From: JAFKFJ01 sp963786445
GTDB lineage: Bacteria; Pseudomonadota; Alphaproteobacteria; Acetobacterales; Acetobacteraceae
Direction of reading: 5' to 3'
Length of the DNA: 64,000 nucleotides
Assembly: GCA_963786445.1 (NCBI GenBank)
Contig: CAWAZU010000001.1
Coordinates: 1-64,000 of the forward strand
Under the pieces are notes generated by a model that made no database searches, was not told where the DNA came from, and worked only from the letters and a program-made list of their open reading frames with translations. Below, in pieces: positions 7,966 to 17,241 of the stretch. Both the position numbers and the translations under genes were made by a program. Every line of letters begins with the position of its first letter. The first letter of the stretch is position 1.

Positions 7966-9216
7966 ATGCCGCCGCCGGCACCGCCGGGCGCGCCGCCGGA
8001 CCGCGCCGGGTTGCGGGCGCTCGATTGGCTGAACTTCTTCGTCGCCAACCTGCAGACCGGGTTCGGCCCGTTCATCGCGGTCTATCTGACCACGCAGAAA
8101 TGGACGCAGGGCGAGATCGGCGTGGCGCTGTCGGTCGGCTCGGCGGCGACCTTGCTCGGCCAGGTGCCGGCCGGGGCGCTGGTCGATGCCATGCCGCGCA
8201 AGCGCCTCGCCGCCGCTCTCGCCCTGGCGCTGGTCGGGCTGAGTGCGGCGCTGCTGGCGGTGTGGCCGGAGCGGCTGCCGGTGATGCTGGAGGAGGCGCT
8301 GCACGGCTTCGCCAGCTGCGTGCTGGTGCCGGCGATCGCCGCCATCACGCTCCACCGCGTCGGCCGCCGCGCCTTCGCCGAGCGGCTGGGCCGCAACGCC
8401 CGCTTCGCTGCGCTCGGCAACGCTGCCGGCGCCGCGCTGATGGGGGCGATCGGCAGCGCGGTCTCCAGCCGCGCGGTGTTCTGGTTCGCCGCCGCGCTGA
8501 CGGTGCCGGCGCTGCTGGCGGTGCGGGCGATGCCGCCGCGCGATCCGTCCGCCGACCCGGCGCTGGCCGCCGCGATCGACCCGCCGGACCATCACCGCGC
8601 AGCCGGCTGGCGGGTCATGCTCGACCGGCGGCTGCTGACCTTCGCGCTCTGCATCGTGATGTTCCAGCTCGCCAACGCCGCGATGCTGCCGGTCGCCGCC
8701 GCCGAGGTGACGCGGCAGGCCGGCGACGGCGCCAACCTCGTCATCGCCGCCTGCCTCGTGCTGCCGCAGGCGGTGGTGGCGCTGATCTCGCCCTGGGTCG
8801 GGCGGCTGGCCGAGCGGCGCGGGCGGCGGCTCGTGCTGCTGCTCGGCTTCGTCGAGCTGCCGATACGCGGCGTGCTGCTGGCCACCCTCGCCAGCCCGGC
8901 GCTGATCGTCGCCAGCCAGACGCTGGATGGCCTCGGCGGCGCGTCGCTGGGCGTGCTGGTGCCGCTGGTGGCGGCGGACCTGACGCGCGGCACCGGGCGG
9001 TTCAACCTGTGCATCGGCACGATCGGCCTGGGCATCGGCGTCGGCGCGACGCTCAGCACGGCGATGGCGGGCGACCTCGCCGGGCGGTTCGGCAGCCGCA
9101 TCGCCTTCCTCGCCCTCGCCCTGTTCGGCGCCATCGGCCTGCTGCTGGTCGCCGTCGCGATGCCGGAGACGCGGCCCGAGATCAGGCCGCACGCGTCCCC
9201 ATCGCCCGGCGGATGA
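7966..9216 (+). CDS. MFS transporter
   Basis: A 416-residue major-facilitator permease with 12 predicted membrane segments. The N-terminal half shows LNFFVANLQTGFGPFIAVYL and the loop 2-3 motif AGALVDAMPRKR; the second half shows GRLAERRGRR and LDGLGGASLGVLVPL. This subgroup resembles putative efflux permeases in alphaproteobacteria; the substrate cannot be told. Its end overlaps the convergent hydroxylase gene by 35 bp. Confidence 0.88.
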   Translation: MPPPAPPGAPPDRAGLRALDWLNFFVANLQTGFGPFIAVYLTTQKWTQGEIGVALSVGSAATLLGQVPAGALVDAMPRKRLAAALALALVGLSAALLAVWPERLPVMLEEALHGFASCVLVPAIAAITLHRVGRRAFAERLGRNARFAALGNAAGAALMGAIGSAVSSRAVFWFAAALTVPALLAVRAMPPRDPSADPALAAAIDPPDHHRAAGWRVMLDRRLLTFALCIVMFQLANAAMLPVAAAEVTRQAGDGANLVIAACLVLPQAVVALISPWVGRLAERRGRRLVLLLGFVELPIRGVLLATLASPALIVASQTLDGLGGASLGVLVPLVAADLTRGTGRFNLCIGTIGLGIGVGATLSTAMAGDLAGRFGSRIAFLALALFGAIGLLLVAVAMPETRPEIRPHASPSPGG

Positions 9217-10396
9217 ACAGGCGTTTCAGCGGCGGCAGCCGGTCCACGGCGCCGATGCCGACGTCGCGGGCCAGCCGGAGCAGCGGGTTGTCGTTGCTGA
9301 ACAGCCGTTCCAGCCCGTCGGTCGCGGCCAGCATCAGCAGATTGTCGGGCCGCCGCCGCGCCTGGTAGCGGGCCAGCAGCGCCGGCGCGCCGGGGTCCTG
9401 CCCGGCCGCGAGCGCGGCGATCACCAGTTCGGCCAGCGCGCCGGCGTCGCGGAAGCCGAGATTGAGGCCCTGGCCGGCGATCGGATGCACCCCGTGCGCG
9501 GCATCGCCGACCAGCGCCAGCCGTGTCGCGACATAGCGGTGCGCGTGCATGGCGGCGAGCGGATAGCTCCAGCGCCGGCCGATCGGCCGCAGCGTGCCGA
9601 GATGCGGCCCGAGCCGCCGCGCCACCTCGCGGCCGAAGGCGTCGTCGGGCAGCGCCAGCATCCGCCGCGCGACGGCATCGCGCTCGGTCCAGACGATCGC
9701 CGAGACATGCTTTTCCGTCTCGGTCGGCGCCATCGGCAGTTGCGCGAACGGGCCGGCGGGCAGGAAATGCTCCAGCGCGGTTTCGTCATGCGGGCGCTCG
9801 TGGGCGATCGCGCCGACGAGGCCGGTCTGGCGGTACGGGATGCGGGTCACCGCGATGCCGGCCTGCGCGCGCAGCGGACTGTTCCGGCCCTCGGCGGCGA
9901 CCACCAGGCGCGCCGCGATCTCCGGCCCGCCGGCGATGCGCACGACCGCGCCCGCGGCGCGGCAATCGACCGCGGCCTCGGCCGGCGCGAACAGGCGCAG
10001 CGTGGGCAGCGCGTGCAGCCGCGCGTTCAACGCCATGCGCAGGCTGCGCGCCTCCACCATCCAGCCGAACGCCGCCTCGCCCACGTCGCGCGCGCCGAAA
10101 TGCAGCGCGAGCGGCGAGGCCGGGCGGCCGATGCGCCCGTCGGTGACGCGGATGTCGCGGATCGGGCCGGCCGGGAACGGCAGGTGTGTCCACAGCCCCG
10201 CCGCCTCCAGCAGAACGCGGGAGCCGGCGGCGACGGCATAGGCGCGGCCGTCGAAATCCGGATGCTCCATCGGCGGCAAGGCAGCGCGGTCGAGGATCGC
10301 GACCGCGACCCCCGCCTCCGCCAGCAGGCAGGCGAGCGTGCCGCCGACCGGCCCGGCGCCGACGACGCAGACATCCGCCGCGATCCGCCCGGCCAT
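9182..10396 (-). CDS. UbiH/UbiF/COQ6-type FAD monooxygenase
   Basis: A 404-residue flavin hydroxylase of ubiquinone biosynthesis type. The N-terminal GAGPVGGTLACLLA is the FAD dinucleotide motif, ILDRA the acidic end of strand 2, and GDAAHGVHPIAGQGLNLGFRDA the C-terminal FAD-binding motif that defines the family. Members hydroxylate positions C1, C5 or C6 of the ubiquinone ring; several alphaproteobacterial versions have merged specificities, so UbiH versus UbiF cannot be decided. I chose ATG 10396 because the family starts a few residues before the GxGxxG motif; upstream reading to 10657 is shadow. Confidence 0.9.
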   Translation of the reverse strand: MAGRIAADVCVVGAGPVGGTLACLLAEAGVAVAILDRAALPPMEHPDFDGRAYAVAAGSRVLLEAAGLWTHLPFPAGPIRDIRVTDGRIGRPASPLALHFGARDVGEAAFGWMVEARSLRMALNARLHALPTLRLFAPAEAAVDCRAAGAVVRIAGGPEIAARLVVAAEGRNSPLRAQAGIAVTRIPYRQTGLVGAIAHERPHDETALEHFLPAGPFAQLPMAPTETEKHVSAIVWTERDAVARRMLALPDDAFGREVARRLGPHLGTLRPIGRRWSYPLAAMHAHRYVATRLALVGDAAHGVHPIAGQGLNLGFRDAGALAELVIAALAAGQDPGAPALLARYQARRRPDNLLMLAATDGLERLFSNDNPLLRLARDVGIGAVDRLPPLKRLFIRRAMGTRAA

Positions 10397-10513
10397 CGCC
10401 TGCCTCCGTTGCGTGCAGCGCCAAAGGAGGCCCCGCTGGGCGGAATTGCAACCCGCTGCCTCAGTCTTGGGCAGCGCGCGGCGGGGCCGCGGCGGCGCGC
10501 GCATCGGGACGGG

Positions 10514-10529
10514 TGGCACGCTTCTTGAA
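10514..10529 (+). promoter_or_regulatory. Sigma-54 (-24/-12) promoter for glnK-amtB
   Basis: TGGCACG (10514-10520), four bases, then TTGAA (10525-10529) matches the RpoN consensus except GA for GC at -12. It is ~94 bp before glnK. NtrC-activated sigma-54 control of glnK-amtB is well known, so position and sequence agree. I could not identify a clear NtrC enhancer. Confidence 0.7.
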
Positions 10530-10622
10530 ACGCGAAGCCGCGGAAACCGCATGCGATGGCCCGTCTGCGGGCCGCGAGCGGCGGCGGCGAGACAAGGATC
10601 GGGATCGGGACAGGGCAGCGAC

Positions 10623-10961
10623 ATGAAATTCATCATTGCCATCATCAAGCCCTTCAAGCTCGACGACGTGCGCGAGGCGCTGACGCCGCTCGGCGTGCAG
10701 GGCCTGACCGTCAGCGAGGTGAAGGGGTTCGGCCGCCAGAAGGGGCAGACCGAGATCTACCGCGGGGCGGAATACCACGTGAACTTCCTGCCGAAAGTGA
10801 AGATCGAGGTCGCGGTGCCGGCCGACCTCGCCGAGCAGGTGGTCGAGGCGATCATGAAGTCCGCGCACACCGGAAAGATCGGCGACGGCAAGATTTTCGT
10901 CCTGGACCTCGACCGCGCGGTGCGCATCCGCACCGGCGAGACCGACGCCCAGGCGCTCTGA
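10623..10961 (+). CDS. glnK: Nitrogen regulatory protein P-II
   Basis: A 112-residue PII signal protein. The T-loop has Tyr51 (EIYRGAEYHVNF), the uridylylation site, and the C-terminal signature TGKIGDGKIFVLDLDRAVRIRTGE that binds nucleotides and 2-oxoglutarate. PII proteins sense nitrogen/energy status; when paired with amtB they block the ammonium channel. ATG 10623 begins the conserved MKFIIAIIKPFKL. It is 40 bp upstream of amtB and behind a sigma-54 promoter, which supports GlnK over GlnB. Confidence 0.95.
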   Translation: MKFIIAIIKPFKLDDVREALTPLGVQGLTVSEVKGFGRQKGQTEIYRGAEYHVNFLPKVKIEVAVPADLAEQVVEAIMKSAHTGKIGDGKIFVLDLDRAVRIRTGETDAQAL

Positions 10962-11001
10962 GCCGGCCCCATTGCACGCAGACGACGAGGGAAGATCGAG
11001 A

Positions 11002-12378
11002 ATGAAAAGGCTGACACATCAACTGGCGGGATGCATCGTGCCGGCGGCGCTGCCGCTGCTGCTGGCGGCGCCCGCATGGGCGGACACTGCCCCGGCCGCC
11101 GCGCCGAAGATCGACAGCGGCGACACCGCCTGGATGCTCGCCAGCACCGCGCTCGTGCTGATGATGACCATTCCCGGGCTGGCTCTGTTCTATGCCGGCA
11201 TGGTGCGCAAGAAGAACGTGCTCGCCACCATCATGCAGTCCTTCGCCATCTGCTGCCTGGTCACCATCACCTGGATGGTCGCCGGCTACAGCCTCGCCTT
11301 CACCAACGGCAATCCGTATATCGGCGACCTCTCCCGCTTCTTCCTCTCGGGCTTCGGCGCCAACTGGGACAAGCCGTTCACGCTCGGCGCCGGCGTCGAT
11401 GCCGCGACCCAGACGACGGTGCCCGAGAGCGTCTACATGATGTTCCAGATGACGTTCGCGATCATCACGCCGGCGCTGATCGCGGGCGCGTTCGCCGACC
11501 GCATGAAGTTCTCGGCGATGTGCCTGTTCATGGTGCTGTGGTCGCTGTGCGTCTATTCGCCGATCGCGCACTGGGTGTGGAGCGCCACCGGCTGGCTCGG
11601 CGCCGGCGTGTTCGGCCTGCCGGGCGCGGCCGACTTCGCCGGCGGCACGGTCGTGCATATCAACGCCGGCATCGCCGGCCTGGTCGCCTGCCTCGTGCTC
11701 GGGCGGCGCGTCGGCTATGGCCACGACAACATGGCGCCGTACAACGTCGCCTATGCGGTGATCGGCGCCTCGCTGCTGTGGGTCGGCTGGTTCGGCTTCA
11801 ACGCCGGCTCCGCGGTCGCCGCCAACGGCCGCGCCGGCATGGCGATGGCGGCGACCCAGATCGCCACCGCCGCCGCCGCGCTGGCCTGGATGTTCGCCGA
11901 GTGGGGCAGCAAGGGCAAGCCGAGCGTGCTCGGCATCGCCTCCGGCGCGGTCGCCGGGCTGGTGGCGATCACGCCGGCCTCCGGCTTCGTGCTGCCCGGC
12001 CCGGCGCTGATCATCGGCATCGCCGCCGGCGTGATCTGCTTCTGGGCGTCCACCAGCCTCAAGCACGTGTTCGGCTACGACGACAGCCTCGATACGTTCG
12101 GCGTGCATGGCGTGGGCGGCATCATCGGCGCGCTGCTGACCGGCGTGTTCGCCTTCGGCCCGTTCACCGCCACCAAGGACGCGCCGCTGGGCGTCAACGT
12201 CGGCGGCATCGCGCAGCTGGAAGCGCAGGCGATCGCGGTACTGGCGACGCTGATCTGGAGCGGCGTGGTCAGCTTCGTCCTCTTCAAGGTGGTGGACGTG
12301 CTCGTCGGCCTGCGCGTCGGCCAGGAAGAGGAGATGGAGGGGTTGGACATGGTGCTGCACGGCGAACGCCTCGGCTGA
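11002..12378 (+). CDS. amtB: Ammonium transporter
   Basis: A 458-residue Amt/Rh channel. A signal peptide (residues ~1-27, ending AAPAWAD) precedes 11 membrane segments. Family motifs include FYAGMVRKKNVL, DFAGGTVVHINAGIAGLVACLVLG with the pore His, and FGVHGVGGIIGALLTGVFA with the second pore-associated His region. It conducts ammonium inward under nitrogen limitation and is gated by the GlnK encoded just upstream. I chose ATG 11002 rather than 10972 because GAAGATCGAGA is nearer and the signal peptide begins there. Confidence 0.96.
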   Translation: MKRLTHQLAGCIVPAALPLLLAAPAWADTAPAAAPKIDSGDTAWMLASTALVLMMTIPGLALFYAGMVRKKNVLATIMQSFAICCLVTITWMVAGYSLAFTNGNPYIGDLSRFFLSGFGANWDKPFTLGAGVDAATQTTVPESVYMMFQMTFAIITPALIAGAFADRMKFSAMCLFMVLWSLCVYSPIAHWVWSATGWLGAGVFGLPGAADFAGGTVVHINAGIAGLVACLVLGRRVGYGHDNMAPYNVAYAVIGASLLWVGWFGFNAGSAVAANGRAGMAMAATQIATAAAALAWMFAEWGSKGKPSVLGIASGAVAGLVAITPASGFVLPGPALIIGIAAGVICFWASTSLKHVFGYDDSLDTFGVHGVGGIIGALLTGVFAFGPFTATKDAPLGVNVGGIAQLEAQAIAVLATLIWSGVVSFVLFKVVDVLVGLRVGQEEEMEGLDMVLHGERLG

Positions 12379-12394
12379 CGCGCGCCCGGGCCCG

Positions 12395-12418
12395 CCCTCT
12401 CCCGCGTGCGGGAGAGGG
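12395..12418. repeat. Perfect GC-rich palindrome (possible transcript end)
   Basis: CCCTCTCCCGC (12395-12405) mirrors GCGGGAGAGGG (12408-12418) with only GT between. There is no T-run. It lies between convergent amtB and the lipoprotein gene. Such CCCTCTCCC palindromes are common intergenic repeats in high-GC proteobacteria; I see only this copy here. Confidence 0.5.
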
Positions 12419-12447
12419 TGGCGCGCCGTGCCGGGCGGCGGCTGGCG

Positions 12448-12663
12448 TCAGGGCGCGGTCAGCGCCCCGCCGGCGGCGCCGACGCCGCCACCGATCAGGG
12501 CGCCGGTGCCCGCGCCGACACCCGTCACCGCGCCGATCCCGGCGCCCGCGCCCGCCCCGATGGCGCCGCCGGTGAGGCCGCGGGTCAGCGGGCTTTCGCC
12601 GCAGGCCGCCAGGCAGCAGGCCAGGGCGACGAGTGCGCCGGCGGTTGCAAGGCTGCGTCGCAT
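12448..12663 (-). CDS. Small glycine-zipper lipoprotein
   Basis: A 71-residue protein. Residues 1-21 are a lipoprotein signal ending Leu-Ala-Ala-Cys, so the Cys should be acylated. The mature part is a glycine zipper (GGAIGAGAGAGIGAVTGVGA, then GGGVGAAGG) predicted to insert in or lie against a membrane. A strong GGGAGGGAGA ribosome site precedes ATG 12663. Similar small lipoproteins are common in alphaproteobacteria without a known role. It diverges from mreB. Confidence 0.68.
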   Translation of the reverse strand: MRRSLATAGALVALACCLAACGESPLTRGLTGGAIGAGAGAGIGAVTGVGAGTGALIGGGVGAAGGALTAP

Positions 12664-12844
12664 GTCTCTCCCTCCCGATCGCTGATGACCGGGCCACAAC
12701 GCGCGAGGCGGGCGAAGGTCGCAGCCGCAACGAGGCACAGTCGCCAGCTTCCGCATCCGCTGGCGGTCGCGCCCCTTGAGATCGGCGGGGCGAGCGGTTA
12801 AGCCCTCCCGCGCTTCCGCTTCGCTGTCAAAAGGGTTTCACGGC

Positions 12845-13888
12845 ATGTTTGCAAGGTTGCTCGGCTTCATGTCCGCGGACATGGCGATCGACCTCGGCAC
12901 GGCCAATACGCTCGTCTATGTGAAAGGCCGCGGCATCGTGCTCGACGAGCCGAGCGTGGTGGCGATCGCCGACGTGCGCGGCAAGAAGCAGGTGCTGGCG
13001 GTGGGGGAGGAAGCGAAACTGATGCTCGGCCGCACGCCGGGCAACATCTCCGCGATCCGCCCGCTGCGCGACGGCGTGATCGCCGATTTCGAGGTGGCGG
13101 AGGAGATGATCAAGCATTTCATCCGCAAAGTTCACAACCGCCGCGGCTTTGCCAGCCCGATGATCATCGTCTGCGTCCCCTCCGGCTCGACCGCGGTGGA
13201 GCGGCGCGCGATCCAGGAGAGCGCGGAAAGCGCGGGGGCGCGCAAAGTGCGGCTGATCGAGGAGCCGATGGCCGCCGCGATCGGCGCCGGCCTGCCGGTG
13301 ACCGAGCCGTCGGGCAGCATGGTGGTCGATGTCGGCGGCGGCACCACCGAGGTCGCGGTGATCTCGCTCGGCGGCATCGTCTATTCGCGCAGCGTGCGCG
13401 TCGGCGGCGACAAGATGGACGAGGCGATCATCAGCTACATCCGCCGCAACCACAACCTGCTGATCGGCGAAAGCTCGTCCGAGCGGATCAAGATGGAGAT
13501 CGGCGCCGCCTCGCAGCCCTATGACGGCGACGACGGGCCGACGCGCGAGGTGAAGGGGCGCGACCTGATGAACGGCGTGCCGCGCGAGGTGGTGGTGAGC
13601 CAGCGCCAGATCGCCGACAGCCTCGCCGACCCGGTGAGCGCGATCGTCGAGGCGGTGAAGGTGGCGCTGGAGAACACGCCGCCGGAGCTTGCCGCCGACA
13701 TCGTCGACAAGGGCATCGTGCTGACCGGCGGCGGCGCGCTGCTGCAGCGGCTCGACCAGGTGCTGCGCGACGCCACCGGGCTGCCGGTCGCGGTCGCCGA
13801 GGACCCGCTGCAATGCGTGGCGCTCGGCACCGGGCGGGCGCTGGAGGAGATGAAGCGCCTGGGGAACGTGCTGACGACGATGTATTAG
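12845..13888 (+). CDS. mreB: Rod shape-determining actin homologue
   Basis: A 347-residue MreB. The actin fold is shown by DLGTANTLVYVKG (phosphate 1), EEPMAAAIGAGLPV, DVGGGTTEVAVISLGG (phosphate 2) and GIVLTGGGALL. MreB filaments direct lateral wall synthesis through MreC, MreD, PBP2 and RodA, all encoded next in the same direction. ATG 12845 starts the conserved short membrane-targeting helix (MFARLLGFMSAD); the extra upstream frame lacks conservation. Confidence 0.96.
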   Translation: MFARLLGFMSADMAIDLGTANTLVYVKGRGIVLDEPSVVAIADVRGKKQVLAVGEEAKLMLGRTPGNISAIRPLRDGVIADFEVAEEMIKHFIRKVHNRRGFASPMIIVCVPSGSTAVERRAIQESAESAGARKVRLIEEPMAAAIGAGLPVTEPSGSMVVDVGGGTTEVAVISLGGIVYSRSVRVGGDKMDEAIISYIRRNHNLLIGESSSERIKMEIGAASQPYDGDDGPTREVKGRDLMNGVPREVVVSQRQIADSLADPVSAIVEAVKVALENTPPELAADIVDKGIVLTGGGALLQRLDQVLRDATGLPVAVAEDPLQCVALGTGRALEEMKRLGNVLTTMY

Positions 13889-13958
13889 CCCTCGCGGGAT
13901 TAGACCTCGCGCCGGCTGTCAGGCTGGGGCAAGCTCGGATGCGCGCAACGAAGGGTCC

Positions 13959-14834
13959 GTGCCGGTGATCCGGCTGTCCATCCCGGTCCGCCAGGCCTTG
14001 GCGAAGCTGACGCTGCCGGTGCTGATCGTGGCGGCGTTCGTGCTGATGCTGCTCGGCAAGGCCGATGCGGTGGTGGCCTCGCGCGCGCGCATGGCGCTGG
14101 CCGACGCGCTGGCGCCGATCTACGGCGTGCTGGCCGAGCCGCTGGGCACGCTGCGCGCGACGGCGGACGGCATCGGCGAGCTGTTCGCGCTGCAGGCGGA
14201 GAACGTGCGTCTGCGCGCCGAGAACGAGCGGCTGCGGCAATGGCAGTCGGTGGCGCTGGCGTTGCAGGCTGAGAACGCGACGCTGAAGGCGAACCTGCAC
14301 TGGATCCCCGACCCGGCCGCCAGCTACGCGACCGCGCGCGTGGTGGCCGATGCCGGCGGGGTGTACGCGCGCGCGGTGCTGCTCTCGACCGGGCCGGGCG
14401 CGCACATCGCCAAGGGACAGGTGGCGCTCGACGATCGCGGGCTGGTCGGGCGGGTGACCGAGCTCGGCGCGCGCAGCGCGCGGGTGATGCTGCTCACCGA
14501 CATCAACAGCCGCATCCCGGTGATCCTGGAGCGCAGCCGCGCACACGCGATCGTCGCCGGCACCAACGGGGCGCGGCCGCGGCTGATGTACTGGCCGGAG
14601 GGCCAGGCGCCGACGGAGGGCGAGCGGGTGGTGACCAGCGCCGTGGCCAACGCGTTTCCGGCCGGGCTGCCGGTCGGCACGGTCCACATCACCGGCCGCA
14701 ACGTGGTGGAGATCGAGCCGGCGGCGCGGCTCGACCGGCTGGAGGTGGTGCGCATCTTCGACTACGGGCTGCGCGGCATCGCCGACCCGGAGATCCCGCC
14801 GCCGCGGCTGCAGGCGGCGGACCGGCGGCGGTGA
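13959..14834 (+). CDS. mreC: Rod shape-determining protein MreC
   Basis: A 291-residue bitopic inner-membrane protein: one membrane helix near residues 16-35, a coiled coil (LFALQAENVRLRAENERLRQW..LQAENATLK), then the MreC beta domain with LLTDINSRIPV and GLPVGTV. It scaffolds the elongasome in the periplasm. It starts at GTG 13959, ~70 bp after mreB, and its stop overlaps the mreD start (TGATG). Confidence 0.93.
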   Translation: MPVIRLSIPVRQALAKLTLPVLIVAAFVLMLLGKADAVVASRARMALADALAPIYGVLAEPLGTLRATADGIGELFALQAENVRLRAENERLRQWQSVALALQAENATLKANLHWIPDPAASYATARVVADAGGVYARAVLLSTGPGAHIAKGQVALDDRGLVGRVTELGARSARVMLLTDINSRIPVILERSRAHAIVAGTNGARPRLMYWPEGQAPTEGERVVTSAVANAFPAGLPVGTVHITGRNVVEIEPAARLDRLEVVRIFDYGLRGIADPEIPPPRLQAADRRR

Positions 14835-15379
14835 TGGACCGCCTCCCCGGCATCCGGCCGCGCCAGTCGATCGGGCGGCAGCTCGACATGGCGGCGCGCT
14901 GGGCCTTCCCGGCCACCACCACCGCCCTGCTGCTGCTGGCCGCCGCGGCGCCGTTCGGCGTGCCCGGCCAGGCCGAGCTGCAAGCCGCGCTGGCGCTCGG
15001 CTGCGTGTTCTTCTGGTCGCTGTTCCGCCCGGCGGCGATGCTGCCGGCGGTGGTGTTCCTGCTCGGGCTGCTCGCCGACCTGCTCGGCTATGCGCCGCCG
15101 GGAGTGGGCGTGCTGTCGCTGCTGCTGGTCCACGGCCTGGCGCTGCGCTGGCGGCGGGTGCTGGCGCGGCAGGGATTCGTTCTCGTGTGGCTGGCGTTCG
15201 CCGGCGTCGGCGCCGGCGCGGCGGCGCTGCAATGGGCGCTGACCTCGGCGCTCACCTGGCGGCTGCTGCCGCCCGGCCCCGGCCTGTTCCAGGCGCTGGT
15301 CGCCGCCGCCCTCTACCCCGCGCTGGCCGTGCCGCTGACCCGCGCGCACCAGTCGCTCGCGGCACCGGAGCGGGCATGA
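14834..15379 (+). CDS. mreD: Rod shape-determining protein MreD
   Basis: About 181 residues with five to six hydrophobic segments and the loop GLLADLLGYAPPGVGVLSLLLVHGLALRWRR typical of MreD. The protein links MreC to the membrane part of the elongasome. ATG 14834 overlaps the mreC stop; GTG 14831 is a near-identical alternative. The stop overlaps the mrdA start (ATGAG), indicating tight coupling. Confidence 0.88.
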   Translation: MDRLPGIRPRQSIGRQLDMAARWAFPATTTALLLLAAAAPFGVPGQAELQAALALGCVFFWSLFRPAAMLPAVVFLLGLLADLLGYAPPGVGVLSLLLVHGLALRWRRVLARQGFVLVWLAFAGVGAGAAALQWALTSALTWRLLPPGPGLFQALVAAALYPALAVPLTRAHQSLAAPERA

Positions 15380-17241
15380 GGCGCGAGAGCAAGCGCACCG
15401 GCGTGTTCACCCGCCGCGCGCTGCTGGTCGGCGCGGCGCAGCTGGCGGCGTTCGGCTCGCTGGCGGCGCGGCTCTATCAGGTGCAGGTGGTCGAGGGGGC
15501 GAAATACGCCACGCTGGCCGACACCAACCGCATCAGCGCCCGCCTGATCGCGCCGGCGCGCGGGCGGATGTTCGACCGCACCGGCGTTGCGGTCGCCAAC
15601 AACCGGCAGAACTGGCGCGCCCTGCTGGTCGCCGAGCAGACCCAGGACATCGGTGCCACGCTCGACGCGTTCTCGCGCATCGTGAAGCTGGCCGACCACG
15701 AACGCCAGCGCATCGAGCGCGACGTGCACCGCCATCGCCGCTTCATCCCGGTGACCGTGCGCGAGTTCCTCGACTGGGAGGACATGGCGCGCATCGAGGT
15801 GAACGCGCCCGACCTGCCGGGCATCGTGATCGACCTCGGCACCACGCGGCAATATCCGTTCGGCCCGACGCTCGCGCATGTCGTGGGCTACGTCGCCCCG
15901 CCCAGCGAGGCCGACATGGGCGAGGACCCGATGCTGGCGCTGCCGGGCATCCGCATCGGCCGCGCCGGGCTGGAGAAGCACCACGACCTGGCGCTGCGCG
16001 GCCGGGCGGGGGCGGTGCAGATCGAGGTGAACGCGGTCGGCCGCGCCATCCGCGAACTGGAGCACCAGGAGGGCGTGCCGGGTGCGGACATCACGCTCAC
16101 CATCGACGCAAAGCTGCAGCAGCAGGTGCTCGACCATCTCGGCGACGAGAGCGCGAGTGCGGTGGTGCTGGACGCGCGCAACGGCGAAGTGCTGGCGATG
16201 GCGACCAACCCGTCGTTCGACCCGAGCCTGTTCGATTCCGGCGTGTCGCAGGCGCAGTGGATCGAATGGACCTCCAACCGCCGCGCGCCGCTGATCGACA
16301 AGGCGGCGGCGGGCCTGTATGCGCCCGGCTCGACGTTCAAGCCGGTGGTGGCGCTGGCCGCCCTGGACTCGGGGGCGCTCTCGACCACCGACCGCATCAA
16401 CTGCCCCGGCTTCATCGATGTGGGCGACACGCGGTTCCATTGCTGGCGCAAGGGTGGCCACGGCCTGCTCAACCTGCGCGGCGGGATCAAGAACTCCTGC
16501 GACGTGTTCTTCTACGAGACGGCGCGGCGCACCGGCATCGACCGCATCGCCGCGATGGCCAACCGCTTCGGCCTCGGCGTGAAGCTCGACATCGAGCTGC
16601 CGGATGCGCGCAAAGGGTTGGTGCCGACGCGCGAATGGCGCATCGCCCAGGGCAAGCCGTGGAACCTTGGCGACACCATCGTGCATGGCATCGGCCAGGG
16701 TTTTACGCAGGTCACGCCGCTGGCGCTGGCGACCATGGCGGCCCGCCTCGCCACCGCGCGCCTGGTGCAGCCGCATCTGACGCGCGCGGTCAGCGGCGTC
16801 GTGCGGCCGGGCGGCGAGGCCGCCGAGTGGCCGGCGCTGGTGCTGCCCGAGCGCGAGCTGCATGCGGTGCGCGACGGCATGTGGGCGGTGGTGAACGAGC
16901 CCGACGGCACCGCGCCGATCGCGAAACTGCCGCTGGCGGGCGTGCAGATGGCCGGCAAGACCGGATCGTCGCAGGTGCGCCGCGTGTCGCGCGAACAGCG
17001 CGAGCACGGCTTCAAGTCCGAGAACCTGCCGTGGGAGTTCCGGCCGCACGCGCTGTTCATCGCGTTCGCGCCGTATGATGCGCCGCGCTATGCGCTCGCC
17101 GTCGTGGTCGAGCACGGCAACGCCGGCGCGGCGATGGCGGCGCCGATCGCGCGCGACATCATGGTCGATGTGCTGACCCGCGATCCGGCCGCCCCGCCCG
17201 AGGTGGCGCCGCAGCGGCTGGCCGGAGGCAGTGCCGCGTGA
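15376..17241 (+). CDS. mrdA: Penicillin-binding protein 2
   Basis: A 621-residue class B PBP, the transpeptidase of cell elongation. There is an N-terminal membrane anchor, the PBP dimer domain (RLIAPARGRMFDRTG, NRQNWR), then catalytic motifs PGSTFKPV (Ser of SxxK), NSCDVFFYE (SxN type) and AGKTGSSQ (KTG). ATG 15376 overlaps the mreD stop and its own stop overlaps rodA (GTGA), so wall synthase and glycosyltransferase are translated together. Confidence 0.95.
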   Translation: MRRESKRTGVFTRRALLVGAAQLAAFGSLAARLYQVQVVEGAKYATLADTNRISARLIAPARGRMFDRTGVAVANNRQNWRALLVAEQTQDIGATLDAFSRIVKLADHERQRIERDVHRHRRFIPVTVREFLDWEDMARIEVNAPDLPGIVIDLGTTRQYPFGPTLAHVVGYVAPPSEADMGEDPMLALPGIRIGRAGLEKHHDLALRGRAGAVQIEVNAVGRAIRELEHQEGVPGADITLTIDAKLQQQVLDHLGDESASAVVLDARNGEVLAMATNPSFDPSLFDSGVSQAQWIEWTSNRRAPLIDKAAAGLYAPGSTFKPVVALAALDSGALSTTDRINCPGFIDVGDTRFHCWRKGGHGLLNLRGGIKNSCDVFFYETARRTGIDRIAAMANRFGLGVKLDIELPDARKGLVPTREWRIAQGKPWNLGDTIVHGIGQGFTQVTPLALATMAARLATARLVQPHLTRAVSGVVRPGGEAAEWPALVLPERELHAVRDGMWAVVNEPDGTAPIAKLPLAGVQMAGKTGSSQVRRVSREQREHGFKSENLPWEFRPHALFIAFAPYDAPRYALAVVVEHGNAGAAMAAPIARDIMVDVLTRDPAAPPEVAPQRLAGGSAA

